Below are positions 31,091 through 41,458 of a stretch of DNA of 64,000 bases, one piece after another; position 1 is the first letter of the stretch; each line of letters opens with the position of its first letter. This DNA is from Symbiodinium natans (Eukaryota; Sar; Dinophyceae; Suessiales; Symbiodiniaceae). The stretch lies in the NCBI GenBank assembly GCA_905221605.1, contig CAJNDS010002735.1, forward strand, positions 62,001 to 126,000, given 5' to 3'. The translations under genes were made by a program, and so were the position numbers. Under the pieces are notes generated by a model, which did no database searches, was not told the origin of the DNA, and was given only the letters and a program-made list of their open reading frames with translations.

Positions 31091-31305
31091 GGGAGGATTA
31101 AGGGGAGGAGACACTTGAGCCGCAAGCTTTGCCTCACTTTCGGGTTTAGGGCCGACGGGCCTTCAAAAACGTACGGACGTAAGAAAGCCCTCAACCTCTA
31201 CATCCACAGAACCCGTAAACCTCCTGAACCCCCAAAACCTCCAAATATGCAAAACACCCCTAAAACCCTAAACCCTAAACCCTAAACCCGGGAAGAGGAG
31301 AATGA

Positions 31306-31390
31306 GAGAGAGTGAGAGAGAGAGAGAGAGAGAGGGAGGGAGAGAGAGAGAGAGAGTTTGAGAGAGACAGAGAGAGAGAGAGAGAGGGTT
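31306..31390. repeat. GA microsatellite
   Basis: (GA)n with AGGG interruptions, 85 bp. Confidence 0.95.
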
Positions 31391-31400
31391 GGCTTCTAAC

Positions 31401-31461
31401 AGCTCGCCTGGGCCAGCCGCGCCGCGGCCCAGGCACCCCTCGCCAGCCATGGCATCCGTGG
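31401..31461 (+). CDS. candidate plus-strand exon of helical-repeat type
   Basis: After TTCTAACAG the plus strand reads LAWASRAAAQAPLASHGIRG up to a GTGTT donor, resembling the helical repeats seen elsewhere. The minus strand is open too but gives a Gly/Ala-rich peptide. It may be a piece of an inverted gene copy. Confidence 0.35.
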
Positions 31462-31560
31462 CCTGGGTGTTGGGGTTTAGGGTTTAGGGTTTAGGGTTTA
31501 GGGTTTGGGGTTTGGGGTTTGGGTTTAGGGTTTTGGGTGTTACGGTTTAGGGTACTTGGC
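31462..31560. repeat. TTTAGGG/TTTGGGG array
   Basis: About 12 units directly after the candidate exon, followed by degenerate TTTGGGG-like sequence to 31640. Confidence 0.88.
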
Positions 31561-31639
31561 TTCAGAAGCAAGGAATAGGGCTTGGGGTTTTTGGGGTTTT
31601 GGGCTTAGGGTTTGGACGGGTTTAGGGTTTGAGGATTCA

Positions 31640-32069
31640 AGTAAGGGGTGTTGAAGGGAGTCGGGTTTTCTTGAACATTTGGGACTTTGGGGGGATGTGT
31701 ACTGTAGGAGAACCTGTCGGGTTTCAGGACGTAGGGGCTTGGGATTTAGGGAATCAACCTTGCCAACAGGAACCACGAACAGACAGCCATCTACATGCAG
31801 ACCTTACGCCCTTAACATGATCACATCCCAAAAGGGCCGATGACTCTTGATCCAACAGATGCCCTGGCCAGCGACGTAGGATTTCCTCGGGGCCCCTCCT
31901 CCAGGCCCGCAAGGCGCCTGCGCACGCGCGCATTCGCGCGCATCAGAAGCTTGAGGATTGAGGCTTATAAGGCTGAAGGTTTGTGAAATCTATGAGGTCT
32001 ATGTTTTACAGGGTTATTGAGGTTCACAAGGCTTAGAAGGCTTCGAGGGCCAAGACAATGTGAAGCGCA
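31640..32069. other. spacer with a possible minus-strand exon
   Basis: Around 31870-31940 the minus strand reads ARVRRRLAGLEEG in an open frame, but without a clear donor. The rest is unique and non-coding. Confidence 0.35.
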
Positions 32070-34416
32070 TCAGGTGGCTGGGACGAGCCGCGGCCTTCTC
32101 ATGCCATCCATGACCTCTCTGGCCACTGCATCCACCTGACATTGACACTGCGAATGCCAGCTCTTGACTAACACGGCCGAAACCCTAAACCCCTAAAACC
32201 CGCACCAGGCTTGAACCACCCCCAAAAACCATCAAAGATGCCCGACAGTCCCAGCCTGCGCACTGCGAGCCCCCTTCGCCACGCGGTGGAGCGCAGTCAG
32301 GAGGTTGAAGAAGTCCTAACACCCGAAGTTCAGGGCTTGGGGGTATTGAGGGGCGTTTCTGGGGTTCCTGGCACGGAGTCCCGGGCTTTAGTCCAGGGGT
32401 GGTTTCGGCATATTTCGCTCACAGGGCTTGTTCGAAGACCTCGGGCGTGTTCGAGGAACAGCTCTTAATCTTGCTGCCACACAAGTAATTGGCGACATGC
32501 TTGTGCGGGATTCTCGGTGTTCGAAGCATCTTTGGCATTGGAGCTCTTGGGTTTGAAGACCCGCCTCTTCAGCCCCAGACAACCCGAACCGAAAACAGCT
32601 CAAAAAACCTGGAGTGGGCGTCACCTCTTGGGCCCACCGGGGTTTAGGGTTTATGGGTTTTGGGGTTTAGGGTTTCGGGGCAAGCCATCTTCCTGCGAAC
32701 TTGTTCCCCCCCCCCCCCCCAAAAAAAAGGGAAGCGGGCTTGAGACGCCCGAGGTTAAAAGCAATTGCCCCAAGTAGAGGCAAGCCCCGAGCACGTGCTA
32801 TTGGTGCATCCTTGGCAGCCTTTGAGCAAACACTGCCACAGAGGCGTATGTTCTATCATCCAAAGTCCCCCACCCAAACAACGCACCAAGATAACGACTG
32901 TAGGGACCCAAACCCTAAACCCTAAAGCCCTGAACCCCAAGCTCTACAACCCTAAACCCCATGCTTGTGAGGCATCGGGGCTAATTAGAATACTTAGTGG
33001 CAACCAAGAAGCTCCCCCCCGCCCTTCCCTCCCCGCCGACCACCCAGAGTCCAAGAAATCAGGAAGGATGGCCTACAACCTCAGACACTCACCAAGCTCC
33101 CAACCCGAATCCTACACCCCAAACATCCTAAACCCTAAACCCTACACCCTAAACCCTAAACCCTAGACCCTAAACCCTAAACCCTAACCTCAACACCCTG
33201 AAAACCCTACAACCTGGAGACAAAACAGTTCGCGCCGGTCCAGGGAGGAGGCCCCACCCAATTCCGAGAGCACCTCACAGCCGTGGGAAGCTTCGGCTTT
33301 AGAGGGATTTAGGGTTTGGGGTTTAGGGTTTAGGGTTTAGGGTTTAGGGTTTAGGGTTTAGGGTTTAGGGTTTAGGGTTTAGGGTTTAGGGTTTAGGGTT
33401 TAGGGTTTAGGGTTTAGGGTTTAGGGTTTAGGGTTTAGGGTTTAGGGTTTAGGGTTTAGGGTTTAGGGTTTAGGGTTTAGGGTTTAGGGTTTAGGGTAGG
33501 GTTAGGGTTTAGGGTTTAGGGTTAGGGTTCAGGGTTTTGGGGTTCAGGGGTTTGGGGTCCGAAGCTAAACCCTAAACCTTAAACCCCTAAACCCTAAATC
33601 CTTGAACCCTAAACCCTAAACCCTAAACCCCAAACCCCTCACCCCTCAACTTCCTTGAGCCCCAACCCAAGGCCCACCTGGGGGAGCTCGTGAGGGGCGC
33701 GGCGGCGGAGTTGCACCGCCACCTCCTGCTGGAAGGCCTTGCCCTTGAGCCGCTTTTTGCTGAGAGTTCTGGAGGTTTAGGGTTTAGGGGTTTAAGGGTT
33801 TAGGGTTTAGGGGTTTAGGGGTTTAGGGGTTTAGGGGTTTAGGGGTTTAGGGGTTTAGGGGTTTAAGGGTTTAGGGTTTCGGGGTTTAGGGGGTTTAGGG
33901 TTTAGGGTTGGGGGTCTGGGTTGTAGTCGGAAGAGTTGGGAAGGTGAAGTGGTTTCAGAGTTCGGGGAGCCCAGTGTTAGGGTTTGGGATTTCGGAGGGT
34001 GGGTTCTCTCCCTTAGCTCACAGCTTTGGGGCCTTGGTGCTCAAGCCAGGAAAGGCGGTTGGGGCTCAGGGGTCTTCGGGCCTCAAAGCCCCAGTTGCAA
34101 ACTCAGATTCTCTGGTACCCTGCATGCCAAATGACCTCATAGGCACTAAACTTGGCAGATGGCCTGATTTGGTCGTCCAGGCTTCTGGTGCGGGCGACCA
34201 CTGAGACGCCGGAAGCCTCAGGGTTGTCAAAACCCACAGCATGATCTACAGAGAGCGAGGCATGGAGCTGCCAGTTGTTCCGCATGCTCCGACAAGCAAA
34301 CCTGCGCTTTTCCCATTTCGAAAGTTAAGCTTCGACAAGCCGCGCCCCAAGCGGAAGGCCGCCTGCAACGCACTCGCGCAGCACCTGCAGCCGTTGGTTT
34401 TGTGGCTGTTCCACCC
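32070..34416 (-). CDS. unresolved minus-strand multi-exon gene(s)
   Basis: Well-bordered exons on one strand: 34363-34416 (VEQPQNQRLQVLRECVA), about 34250-34305 (VCLSEHAEQLAAPCLAL, GTAGAT donor), 33678-33759 (KKRLKGKAFQQEVAVQLRRR, GTGGGC donor), 33214-33273 (VLSELGGASSLDRRELFCLQ), 32440-32499 (HVANYLCGSKIKSCSSNTPE, GTCTTC donor) and 32070-32135 (VDAVAREVMDGMRRPRLVPA then TGA, or a GC donor after MRR). All have upstream AG. The peptides are helix-rich and charged, without a recognised domain, and could continue into 30891-30932 and the helical-repeat gene. Whether this is one gene or several cannot be told from sequence alone. Confidence 0.5.
32765..32852 (-). CDS. candidate exon (NIRLCGSVCSKAAK)
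   Basis: After a GATGATAG acceptor the minus strand is open through NIRLCGSVCSKAAKDAP. The donor (GA after AAG, or later) is uncertain. Part of the unresolved gene above. Confidence 0.35.
33302..33545. repeat. TTTAGGG array
   Basis: About 33 heptamers, the longest canonical array in the window, starting 29 bp upstream of exon 33214-33273. Confidence 0.96.
33775..33912. repeat. TTTAGGGG octamer array
   Basis: About 16 units, mostly TTTAGGGG, beginning 16 bp from the acceptor of exon 33678-33759. Confidence 0.93.
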
Positions 34417-34429
34417 CTACCGAGGCAAG

Positions 34430-35140
34430 CAAAGTGATCCCGCCTGTGAGAAGGCGACAACGGCACACAAAGACACAAGTGGTTGCACCTGCCCTTTGTG
34501 GTCCCGTGGTGGGGTGGGGGCAAACACGACACGGAACCAAATGCCTATGAAAAGAACTTCCCAAGGTCCTGGCCTCTCCCAGGCCATGCGGTTGGTCCCA
34601 TTGGCTGCAAGGTCGCGCACACCCCCCGCGGGAGTTCGAGGATTTGGGGAATTTCAAGAGGGTGTGGGGCTTTCTGGGTTTGGCCATCTTACTCTGGCGC
34701 TGGGGTTGTTCTTTAGACGGGCCCTAGTAAGGCTTTGCTTTCGCCTAAATGCCGCCTAACTACTGATACGGCCAGAAAGGAGAGCGAGTGTGTCAGATAC
34801 AAGGGCGAAATGGGTTGCAAGCTGGGCGTCACGTCATGAGTGTCACGCCGAACCCAGGTCTGCATCCCTACCTGCCCACGGGATCCCCCCCCAAAACTCC
34901 TGTGTTTTCGCGACTGGGGGGCTGCGCTGAAGCCGCGCCCGTGTGGGCGCCTGCGCCGGCGCCTCGCTGCATCGCCCGAAGTGTTTTTTGCTGCAGCTCT
35001 CCTCCTCCCATCTCCGATGCACCTCCGAGTCCAGCAAACTCCACGCGGGGCCCTCAGCGCAAGAGCTTGCCGACTGTTCGTGGAGCCAGGGGGTTCACGA
35101 GAATCCCAGAGCCAGCGGGCCCTGCAACTTGAGAACCTCC
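34430..35140. other. repeat-free stretch, coding potential on both strands
   Basis: Minus 34504-34605 is open (NGTNRMAWERPGPWEVLF) ahead of a GTGCAA donor; plus 34483-34716 is also open. Around 34930-35070 all minus frames are open. A gene probably lies here, but strand and exon borders could not be fixed. Confidence 0.35.
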
Positions 35141-35145
35141 GCAGA

Positions 35146-36719
35146 TCAGTGCACCGGCGCCGTGGGCGTCACGGCGCGCCAGGTGGCCGCGCTCAGGAAG
35201 CAGGCACCCACGAGGCCGAAGAAGGCGCGGTTCCCGGACCGCGGCGCGGAGCGGAAGGCCTCAGGCTCGGGGTTTAGGGGTTTGGGGGTTTATAGAAATT
35301 GCATAGGGTTTGGGTCCCAATGACGTTTTGAGCGAACGTTTTGAGTGAACGTTTTGAGCGAAACGTTTTGAGCGAGAGTTTCCGTTTAGAGCCTATTTTT
35401 GTTTTTTGGGGGGAGGGTTCGAGCGAAAGTTTTGAGCGAAAGCTTCTGTTTTAGAGCCTAATTTACTTTTTTGGGGGTTTGTCCCGTCCTTGGCTGGCCT
35501 CCTGAGACTCTTTGGGTGAGAAGGCCCCAGAGGTTTAAGTAAATTGAGCATTTGGCCTCCTAGGCGCTGTGGATGAATGTGCTTCTCTGCTTGTCAGCTG
35601 TTTAGACCAATAACCTGGGAAAACTCAAGATGATACGACATACAATTTCTATCTCTCTTGAGGGTTTAGGATTTAGGGTCTTTAGGGTTTAGGGTTTAGG
35701 GTTTCGGGTTTCGGGTTTCGGGTTTAGGGTTTAGGGTTTAGGGTTTAGGGTTTAGGGTTTAGGGTTGGTTTATCCCCCGAACCGAACTCTCAGGAATCCC
35801 TGAAGCCCTGGAGGCCTCCATGGCAGAGTGGAGCCCCGCGGCCCCGAAGACTGCGGTGCCCAGCACCCGGCACTGCATGCACTCCTTCTCCTCAGCTTCT
35901 CAAGGGTATATAGGGTTATTTAGGGTTTACTTCGGGGTAATTTAGGGGTTATATAGGGACTATATGAGGTATATATAGGGGTTATATAGGGGAATCACAT
36001 TAAGGGTACCTTCTAGGGGTCCCTCCTTATACCCATTAAGCCTCATGAAGCTTCTTCGGAGAGAAGTTCGTTACAGAAGTAAGCTGTTATGGGGGTTTAG
36101 GGGATAGGGCTTTTGGATGTTTCCCCTTACGTTAACAATCCTTAGTAGAGAGGGTTACTATGCTCCCTGTTAAGGACTGCTAGCATAAGGGGGAACATCC
36201 CAACAGCAAGCTCTCATGGCGCTTAGGGTCTTAAGTTGCTACAGAAGTAAGCTTTTTGTGGGCTTCAGGGTGTAGGGTTGGAGGGGATGCCTTTCTTCTC
36301 CTGGGCAGTGCTTCACTGCCCACCAACAATATCTCGGGTGGACAAGGACTTTAGGAATCCAAGGGAAGGACAAGAGAACATCCACGGCACGTTTTTTCCA
36401 CAGCGTTCTCTGTAAAAAAGGCATCCAAGCATCGCCCGGCCCTGGCCGCCGCACCTGGCTGGGGGTGTTCCGCGTCTAAGTCTGGGTCGGGGCGAAGTGA
36501 TGTCAAGGGTGTAGGCGTTTCAGGGTGTAGGCGTTTTAGGGTGTAGGGTTGAGGGTTTAGGGTTTAGGCTGGTTTAGGCGGGTTTAGACGGGTTTAGGGT
36601 TTAGGCTTTCGGGTTTAGGGGGTGTTGGGTAGGCAGCCCCCGCGCCTGACCGCCAGTGACCCGCTCCAGCCAGGAGTCCACAGCGTCAAAGAGCATGGCA
36701 CCAAACAGGGGCCGAAACC
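35146..36719 (-). CDS. small two-TM protein with CxxCR motif (DUF4536/DMAC1-like)
   Basis: Three exons in phase: 36646-36719 (FRPLFGAMLFDAVDSWLERV), 35816-35890 (starts EKECMQCRVLGTAVFGAAGL) and 35146-35259 (AFRSAPRSGNRAFFGLVGAC..., stop TGA). Donors are GC at the first two. The product has CxxCR, a first TM helix (VLGTAVFGAAGLHSAM), a basic loop and a second TM helix (RAFFGLVGACFLSAATW). This layout resembles DUF4536 proteins such as DMAC1, a complex I assembly factor of the mitochondrial inner membrane; that link is by shape and the CxxCR motif only. The 5' end is missing: exon 36646-36719 starts with two bases of a split codon. Confidence 0.6.
35323..35460. repeat. ACGTTTTGAGCGA minisatellite
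   Basis: Four units at 35323-35377 and two more near 35417-35443, with a duplicated TTTCCGTTTAGAGCCTA / TTCTGTTTTAGAGCCTA tail. Intron of the small TM-protein gene. Confidence 0.8.
35670..35770. repeat. TTTAGGG/TTTCGGG array
   Basis: About 13 units, three of them TTTCGGG, in the intron between the two TM exons. Confidence 0.9.
36113..36203. mobile_element. MITE-like element, family B copy 2
   Basis: Ends TTGGATGTTTCCCCTTA and TAAGGGGGAACATCCCAA around a palindromic core (CCTTAGTAGAG...TTAAGGACTGCTAG). Direct repeats TACAGAAGTAAGCT flank the region at 36072 and 36240. Same family as 6701. Confidence 0.65.
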
Positions 36720-36823
36720 CTCACGACCCTTTGAAACTGGGATTTCAGCAGAAATGTTGTGGTCTTTCTCTGTGGTATAGGGCTTAAAGCTAAATTTCTT
36801 GTTACGTCATTCAGGTGCGAGAG

Positions 36824-36985
36824 TTATGGATGCCGATCTGTTTCGGTCTCGGTTGTTTGTGTAGTCCCTTCAGTACCGTCTTTGGCTCAAGCCAAGTCTT
36901 AGCTTGAGCAGCGCTTTCAGATTGTGTTGTTTGTGGCAGCTCGCCAGCCAGGAGACGAGGGCAACCAAAGCCAATCTACCGGGGG
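36824..36985. repeat. SINE-like dispersed repeat, copy 1
   Basis: About 160 bp clearly similar to 41459-41638. The shared core reads GGATGC-GATC-GTTTCGGTC, TCGGTTGTTTG, then CTTTGGCTCAAGCCAA and TCTTAGCTTG. TTGGCTCAAG is also the 3' end of the dinoflagellate spliced leader, and spliced-leader-headed SINEs are known in this group; that link is inference. It lies just downstream of the intronless gene at 37688. Confidence 0.65.
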
Positions 36986-37687
36986 CGGGGGGGGGGGGTT
37001 CTGGCTCGGAATCCGGCGATCACCCACCTCGGCGTGACTAGGACTGTTGGGAGTTGGGGGTGTCTCTTATTGGACCTATGCACCGCGGGACACCACGTAC
37101 ACGGAGAACTCGATCAACAATGTTGAGCCACTGCTGCTTGACCCGCCACGCACGGGAGATTGCTAAGTTTGTCCATTCGACCAAGTCTTGGTGTTGCGAG
37201 CAGTGCCGATTCTCGGAGAGAGGCCGCTAAACCCACCATACCGCAGAGTAAAAAAGACTCCTGACAACAAAGCCGCGAAACCCTGCGTTGAATTACAACA
37301 GCTTTAAATCCACCAACCCCCTGACCTTTCGCGATCTTTCGCGCCTTGGGGGCTTAAGTTCTCTGGTCTTAAACTATCGGAGCACACGATCTACCAGGGG
37401 TTCGGAACTCTTACAATCCGGGGCGCATGGAAGAAAGACGGCAGGAAGCTGCTTCGGCACGTTCGGGATTCAAGTGTCCCTCACTTGCTGTGGCTGCTAT
37501 AAGCGGTAAGGAGGAAGCCTCTGTGACCTCACTGTACAAAGGTCGGCTGCAGTTTGCAGTGGAGGGCGCAGCCTGTGCAGCCTAGCTGCACATGGGCTAG
37601 CAACGGACTGCGCCACGAAACAAAACTCGAAGGCACCAACGTTTCATGGCCCTGAAATCCAAGATGCTAGTCTTGGCCGCTCTCCAC
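36986..37687. other. 3' flank of the intronless gene
   Basis: A G-run at 36981-36999 and unique sequence. No telomeric units and no exon called. It may hold the 3' UTR of the gene that ends at 37688. Confidence 0.4.
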
Positions 37688-39019
37688 TCATGCTGTTGGA
37701 AAGACTGCATGCTGGAGAACATCCACGACTGGAGGCTGAAACTGCAACTTCGACTTAATGTCGATCATGTCGTCAACTGTTAGCTGCTCCTTCATGAAGT
37801 CGAATTTGCTGTCGGCCAAGCGCCCGCTGTCGGCACACGCTGTGTAAAGGTTCTCGAGGTCGTCGATGGCCGCCGCGACGTCCTCGGGCGTTGGCACACC
37901 CCCTTTGACGGCATTGTAGATGACAACCGTGACGGTGACATGCTCGTTAGCGTTTCTCTTGGGCGAGTTGATGGACAAGCCGTCCCAGACGTCGTGCTCC
38001 GTGCCACGAGAGACCCTCGCAGCGCTGCTTTGGCCTGTGGGCACAGCGCACCGCACCTCGGGCACGCAGCGGCGCTCAAGGCACTGAAGCTGGGGGGCGC
38101 AGTCCATGTCACAGTCATCATCACTCAATGCATCCATGCAGGCTGGTGCGCACTCGTACTCCCACTGCGTGTACAAGGCCGGATCCACTGCAAGCACAGG
38201 AAAGGCTCCTTCTCTCATGGGTGCCTGCTGCTGCAGCGGGACCTGGATGGTCATGAGCACGTTGAAGCGTTGGCCCATGGCCCGGATGCCGATGACGCTC
38301 GAGGTCGCCTTGCCGCGAGCCAAGGCTTCTGCCCTCTCCTGGTCTGTTTCTCGCTGCTCGCCGCCCACCTGATGACGGCTCTCCTCGGCTTCCAGCCAGT
38401 AGCGGTGGATCTGGCCATCCTCATCAACTGCATGGTGAAAGAGCTTCTTCGCACCCGAACCGTCCTGCTGGAGGGCCATGCCCTGGCTAGTGCACAGCAA
38501 CACGAGATTCCGCGGGTCGGCGTCGCTCATGGTGTTGTAGTTGTAGGCCTCCGTGGCAAACTCGAGCTTGCCGCGGCCATCGGGGCCATCTTCCACCGGA
38601 ATGAAAGTGGTCTGAAAGCGGATGGAGCATTGCGAGTCCAAGGCGGAATTCGAGAGGTCGGCCTGGTCTTCGAGGCCAGCATAGCTGCCGTAAGCGCCCA
38701 TCTGCTGCAGCACGGTCCGAAGAGTTACCGGCTGCAGCGCTCCACCTGTGCGGGATGCCACGACTGCCACCTCATCAGCAGAGACGACGCCCAGCTTTTC
38801 ATTCCAGTTGTCACTGCGCACCGTGAAGAGCTGCGCCCCACTCTTGCTCTTGAGGTAGGTGTCCGTGATGTTTGCCCCCCAGCAAGACAACGAGCCACCC
38901 ACTGTCCCACGACTCACATCGTCCCAGGAGACCACCTGGCAACTGTAGGTTGCATAATGCCCCCCCTTGGATCGGCAAGCATCGTTGATGGCCTGCATGG
39001 TTGCACCCACTGAAGCCAT
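37688..39019 (-). CDS. intronless dinoflagellate-type conserved protein (443 aa)
   Basis: An uninterrupted minus-strand frame from ATG at 39019 to TGA. I recognise segments such as EAYNYNTMSDADPRNLVLLC and HHAVDEDGQIHRYWLEAE as a family seen repeatedly in Symbiodiniaceae proteomes, with no function known to me. The N-terminal half is globular and mixed. Near the middle follow a Glu/Arg/Gln stretch and the RGKATSSVIGIRAMG segment, then a Cys-rich stretch (CAPACMDALSDDDCDMDC) and a helical C-terminus. No signal peptide is seen with this start; one could lie on an upstream exon. Absence of introns and telomeric units contrasts with its neighbours and suggests a retroposed origin. The long plus-strand frame 37940-39013 is a shadow. 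Confidence 0.85.
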   Translation of the reverse strand: MASVGATMQAINDACRSKGGHYATYSCQVVSWDDVSRGTVGGSLSCWGANITDTYLKSKSGAQLFTVRSDNWNEKLGVVSADEVAVVASRTGGALQPVTLRTVLQQMGAYGSYAGLEDQADLSNSALDSQCSIRFQTTFIPVEDGPDGRGKLEFATEAYNYNTMSDADPRNLVLLCTSQGMALQQDGSGAKKLFHHAVDEDGQIHRYWLEAEESRHQVGGEQRETDQERAEALARGKATSSVIGIRAMGQRFNVLMTIQVPLQQQAPMREGAFPVLAVDPALYTQWEYECAPACMDALSDDDCDMDCAPQLQCLERRCVPEVRCAVPTGQSSAARVSRGTEHDVWDGLSINSPKRNANEHVTVTVVIYNAVKGGVPTPEDVAAAIDDLENLYTACADSGRLADSKFDFMKEQLTVDDMIDIKSKLQFQPPVVDVLQHAVFPTA

Positions 39020-39039
39020 GGCCGGAAGGAGTCACAAGC

Positions 39040-39740
39040 CTTGCTTGGTGTTGAGCTGGATGCCCTTCTGATAGCTTGAAATGGCTACAGAAGGCTTCCT
39101 TGCGCTTCGGCCGCCAGGGCCCTCAGGTTTCGCATGGTTGTTACGCCCGAGAAACACAGCCAGACTCCAACTCCTCAAGGATTGGTTCAAGGATTCTCGG
39201 CTTTCAATGCTCGAGGCTCTTCGGAAGCCTCATGGCCGGAGAAGCCCCGCTTTTATATGAGATGAGACTCAAGGATGTGTAGGCTCTTTGCTGTCTTGGG
39301 TCATCAGCATCAGGATGTTCACTATGGTGGTGAGGACGATGGGAGGATGATTACTATGTCCATGATGGGGCAGGACGATGATGGTGATGATGTTGTTGGT
39401 GGCTATGTTGCTTAGACTCAGGAGACATACAAGTATGTAGCTTCCGAAGGGTATCGTTTTCAACCCCGAGCCCCAAAGCGCATGGCCCATACTAACCACA
39501 CCCATAAACCCCAATGCGGCGCAAAACGGTTGATTCAATCAAAATCACACCGGCAACGGAGATGAGCGGTTTTGAGATCCCCCGCTCTCAGCAGGTCCTT
39601 GGCACATTGATTCCGGTGATCTCGCGCAGTACTTTGCTGCGCAGAGCTCACGTAAGACGACATCTGTGAAGTGTTCTGTTCTCTGACACATTGTCGAAAC
39701 CGCAGAGCTTCCCAGGAGTTGTCGAACACGCTCACAACTG
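39040..39740. other. intergenic stretch between two intronless genes
   Basis: Unique sequence with a GATGATG-rich patch at 39330-39400. No telomeric units. It must hold the 3' end of one gene and the 5' end of the other; no site could be pinpointed. Confidence 0.4.
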
Positions 39741-39742
39741 CG

Positions 39743-40354
39743 TCACGGGCACTTGTCCTCCGAGGAGCATTCGCACCACATCTTCTTGTTAAAGTGTCCG
39801 TCCTGCGTGCCCTCGGTAACCTTCTGCTCCAGCAAGTCGAGGTCGAGGAGGCCGTAATCCTTCTCGATCCAGCCACACTCCTTCCTGGCCACCCGTTCCC
39901 ATCCCGCCTTGCTGCCCACCCAGACCGACTTGGGCCAAGGGGTGTCGCGCCAGCTGGTGGCCACAGGGCAGAGGTATTGCCGGATGCAGGCCTCAGTGTA
40001 GTAGCTCTTGGCCTCCTGGAACAGCTGGGGGTTCTGCCCATAAGTGCACACATCATTGCTGGGTGAGCACACATCGATGTTGTAGGATGCCATCCCGCGG
40101 CTCACGTGGAAAGGAAAGACTCCACAGCGGTTGAAGGTGTTCTCCTTGGCAAAGTAGGTCATGTGCTTGCTGCAGTCCGAGATGCTGCTGACAACGCAAG
40201 AGAGGTACGAGCCCGACCACTCATCGTGATGGACCTCCTTGTTGAGCGCCACGGTCGTCACTCCGTCGCAGGAGCCACGCTCCGAACTCGCGGCATGAAA
40301 CTCCCTGATGGCGAGGGCCACCGGGAGCAGCACAAGAATCATCTTGGCAGCCAT
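39743..40354 (-). CDS. secreted Cys-rich protein, intronless (203 aa)
   Basis: Minus-strand frame. I choose the ATG at 40354 because it gives a clean signal peptide (MAAKMILVLLPVALAIREF) with cleavage near HAASS; the upstream start at 40489 would bury it. The mature part has 12 cysteines, an even number that suggests six disulfides, and ends ECSSEDKCP. The segment WSGSYLSCVVSSISDC is loosely like the N-terminal SLSCWGANITDTYLKS of the neighbouring 443-aa protein, so the two may be distantly related or act together outside the cell; this is inference. The frame at 39535-40074 is a shadow. Confidence 0.8.
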   Translation of the reverse strand: MAAKMILVLLPVALAIREFHAASSERGSCDGVTTVALNKEVHHDEWSGSYLSCVVSSISDCSKHMTYFAKENTFNRCGVFPFHVSRGMASYNIDVCSPSNDVCTYGQNPQLFQEAKSYYTEACIRQYLCPVATSWRDTPWPKSVWVGSKAGWERVARKECGWIEKDYGLLDLDLLEQKVTEGTQDGHFNKKMWCECSSEDKCP

Positions 40355-40734
40355 GGTGCGAGAAGCCGCGAGGAGTTCGCAAGAGTTCACAAACAAAAGA
40401 CGGGGGGGGATACTCACAGCTGTGAGCTTCAAGGCCAGCGAAAGCCAACAAGACATGACCAAGCAAGTGTGAGGATGTGAGACCATCACAATGGGACCAG
40501 TCTGCAGCTCAAAAGTCTAAAGTCCCAAAACCGTTTCGATGTTGCAGTTGATGAGCATTTGGTGCCGGAAACATTGAAAAATCGCGAAGGATCTAGAGCT
40601 TTGGGTGCTTTTGCCATCCGCCCGTCCGGCTGCCTAGGTTCGACAGGCAACATGTCACCCACGACTGAGACAACCCCCCTAAACCCTAAACCCTACACCC
40701 TAAACCCTGGAGCTTCTCTTTTGGGCTTTCGCAC

Positions 40735-40783
40735 CTTCTTGCCATCATTGCGGGCGCGCTCCGCAGCCGCAGACCCATGAAGG
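40735..40783 (-). CDS. candidate exon (LHGSAAAERARNDGKK)
   Basis: 49 nt between CCTGAG and an AAG|GTGCGA donor. Charged helix-like peptide. It lies upstream of the secreted protein gene; membership unknown. Confidence 0.42.
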
Positions 40784-40819
40784 CTCAGGGGACGTTGCAA
40801 GGAATGCAGGGGCCGGAAT

Positions 40820-40920
40820 TAGGATTTAGGGTTCACGATTTAGGGTTTAGGGTTTACGGTTCAGGGTTTAGGGTTTAGGGTTTAGGGTTTACGGTTCAGG
40901 GTTTAGGGTTTAGGGTTTTA
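40820..40920. repeat. TTTAGGG/TTTACGG/TTCAGGG mixed array
   Basis: About 13 variant heptamers, including a doubled TTTACGGTTCAGGG unit. Confidence 0.88.
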
Positions 40921-41458
40921 CTATTGCTTCGGGCTCCGCCTTATCATTATGCCATAGTATGCCCCAAAGCGCCTTTCCAACTATTCTGAGTGTTAAGGCC
41001 CCCTGTATTCGGTTAGAAGTGGGCTTCTGGCCAGGAGAACCCCGACTGCAACAGAACTAGTGCGGCGATTGTCATGAATACCCGTTTAGACCATCATGTT
41101 CCCCGCACGAGTGCCAGAATATTTGAGTTTTCTATGTACGAGCGTTACCCTTCCGGCTGTGATGCTACCGTTTCGCAACTGCTACAACGGATCATGCTCC
41201 ACAAACTAGTAAGACGCAGCAACATTCAGACTATCAGGTTCTCGATAGCGCCAGAGCAGTACAAGTTTGTTTCACTCTGAAACCAGATGTGGCGCGAATT
41301 GTTGAGATGCTGGTGCTCAATGTGCTAGTCTGAACAGAATCTGTACTTGGAGAGAGTGTGCTGTAAACTCGACGTTCGGAAGCTGAGTTTGGTCTCTGTA
41401 GATGATATGGCGAAGCACAATTTCTCTGTTTCCGGAATTCAGGCACCAAATTTATGGC
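40921..41458. other. repeat-free spacer
   Basis: Unique A/T-richer sequence with weak frames on both strands (plus 41074-41280). No gene is supported. Confidence 0.4.

Noticed and set aside
34841-35277. Plus-strand ORFs with basic C-terminus (ARQVAALRKQAPTRPKK)
   Set aside because: The minus strand gives the second TM exon of the small membrane protein with matching phase to its upstream exon.
37940-39013. 357-aa plus-strand ORF
   Set aside because: Antisense shadow of the 443-aa conserved protein; no recognisable motifs.
39535-40074. 179-aa minus-strand ORF overlapping the secreted protein
   Set aside because: Different frame of the same strand, Arg/Ser-rich shadow; the secreted protein frame has signal peptide and paired cysteines.
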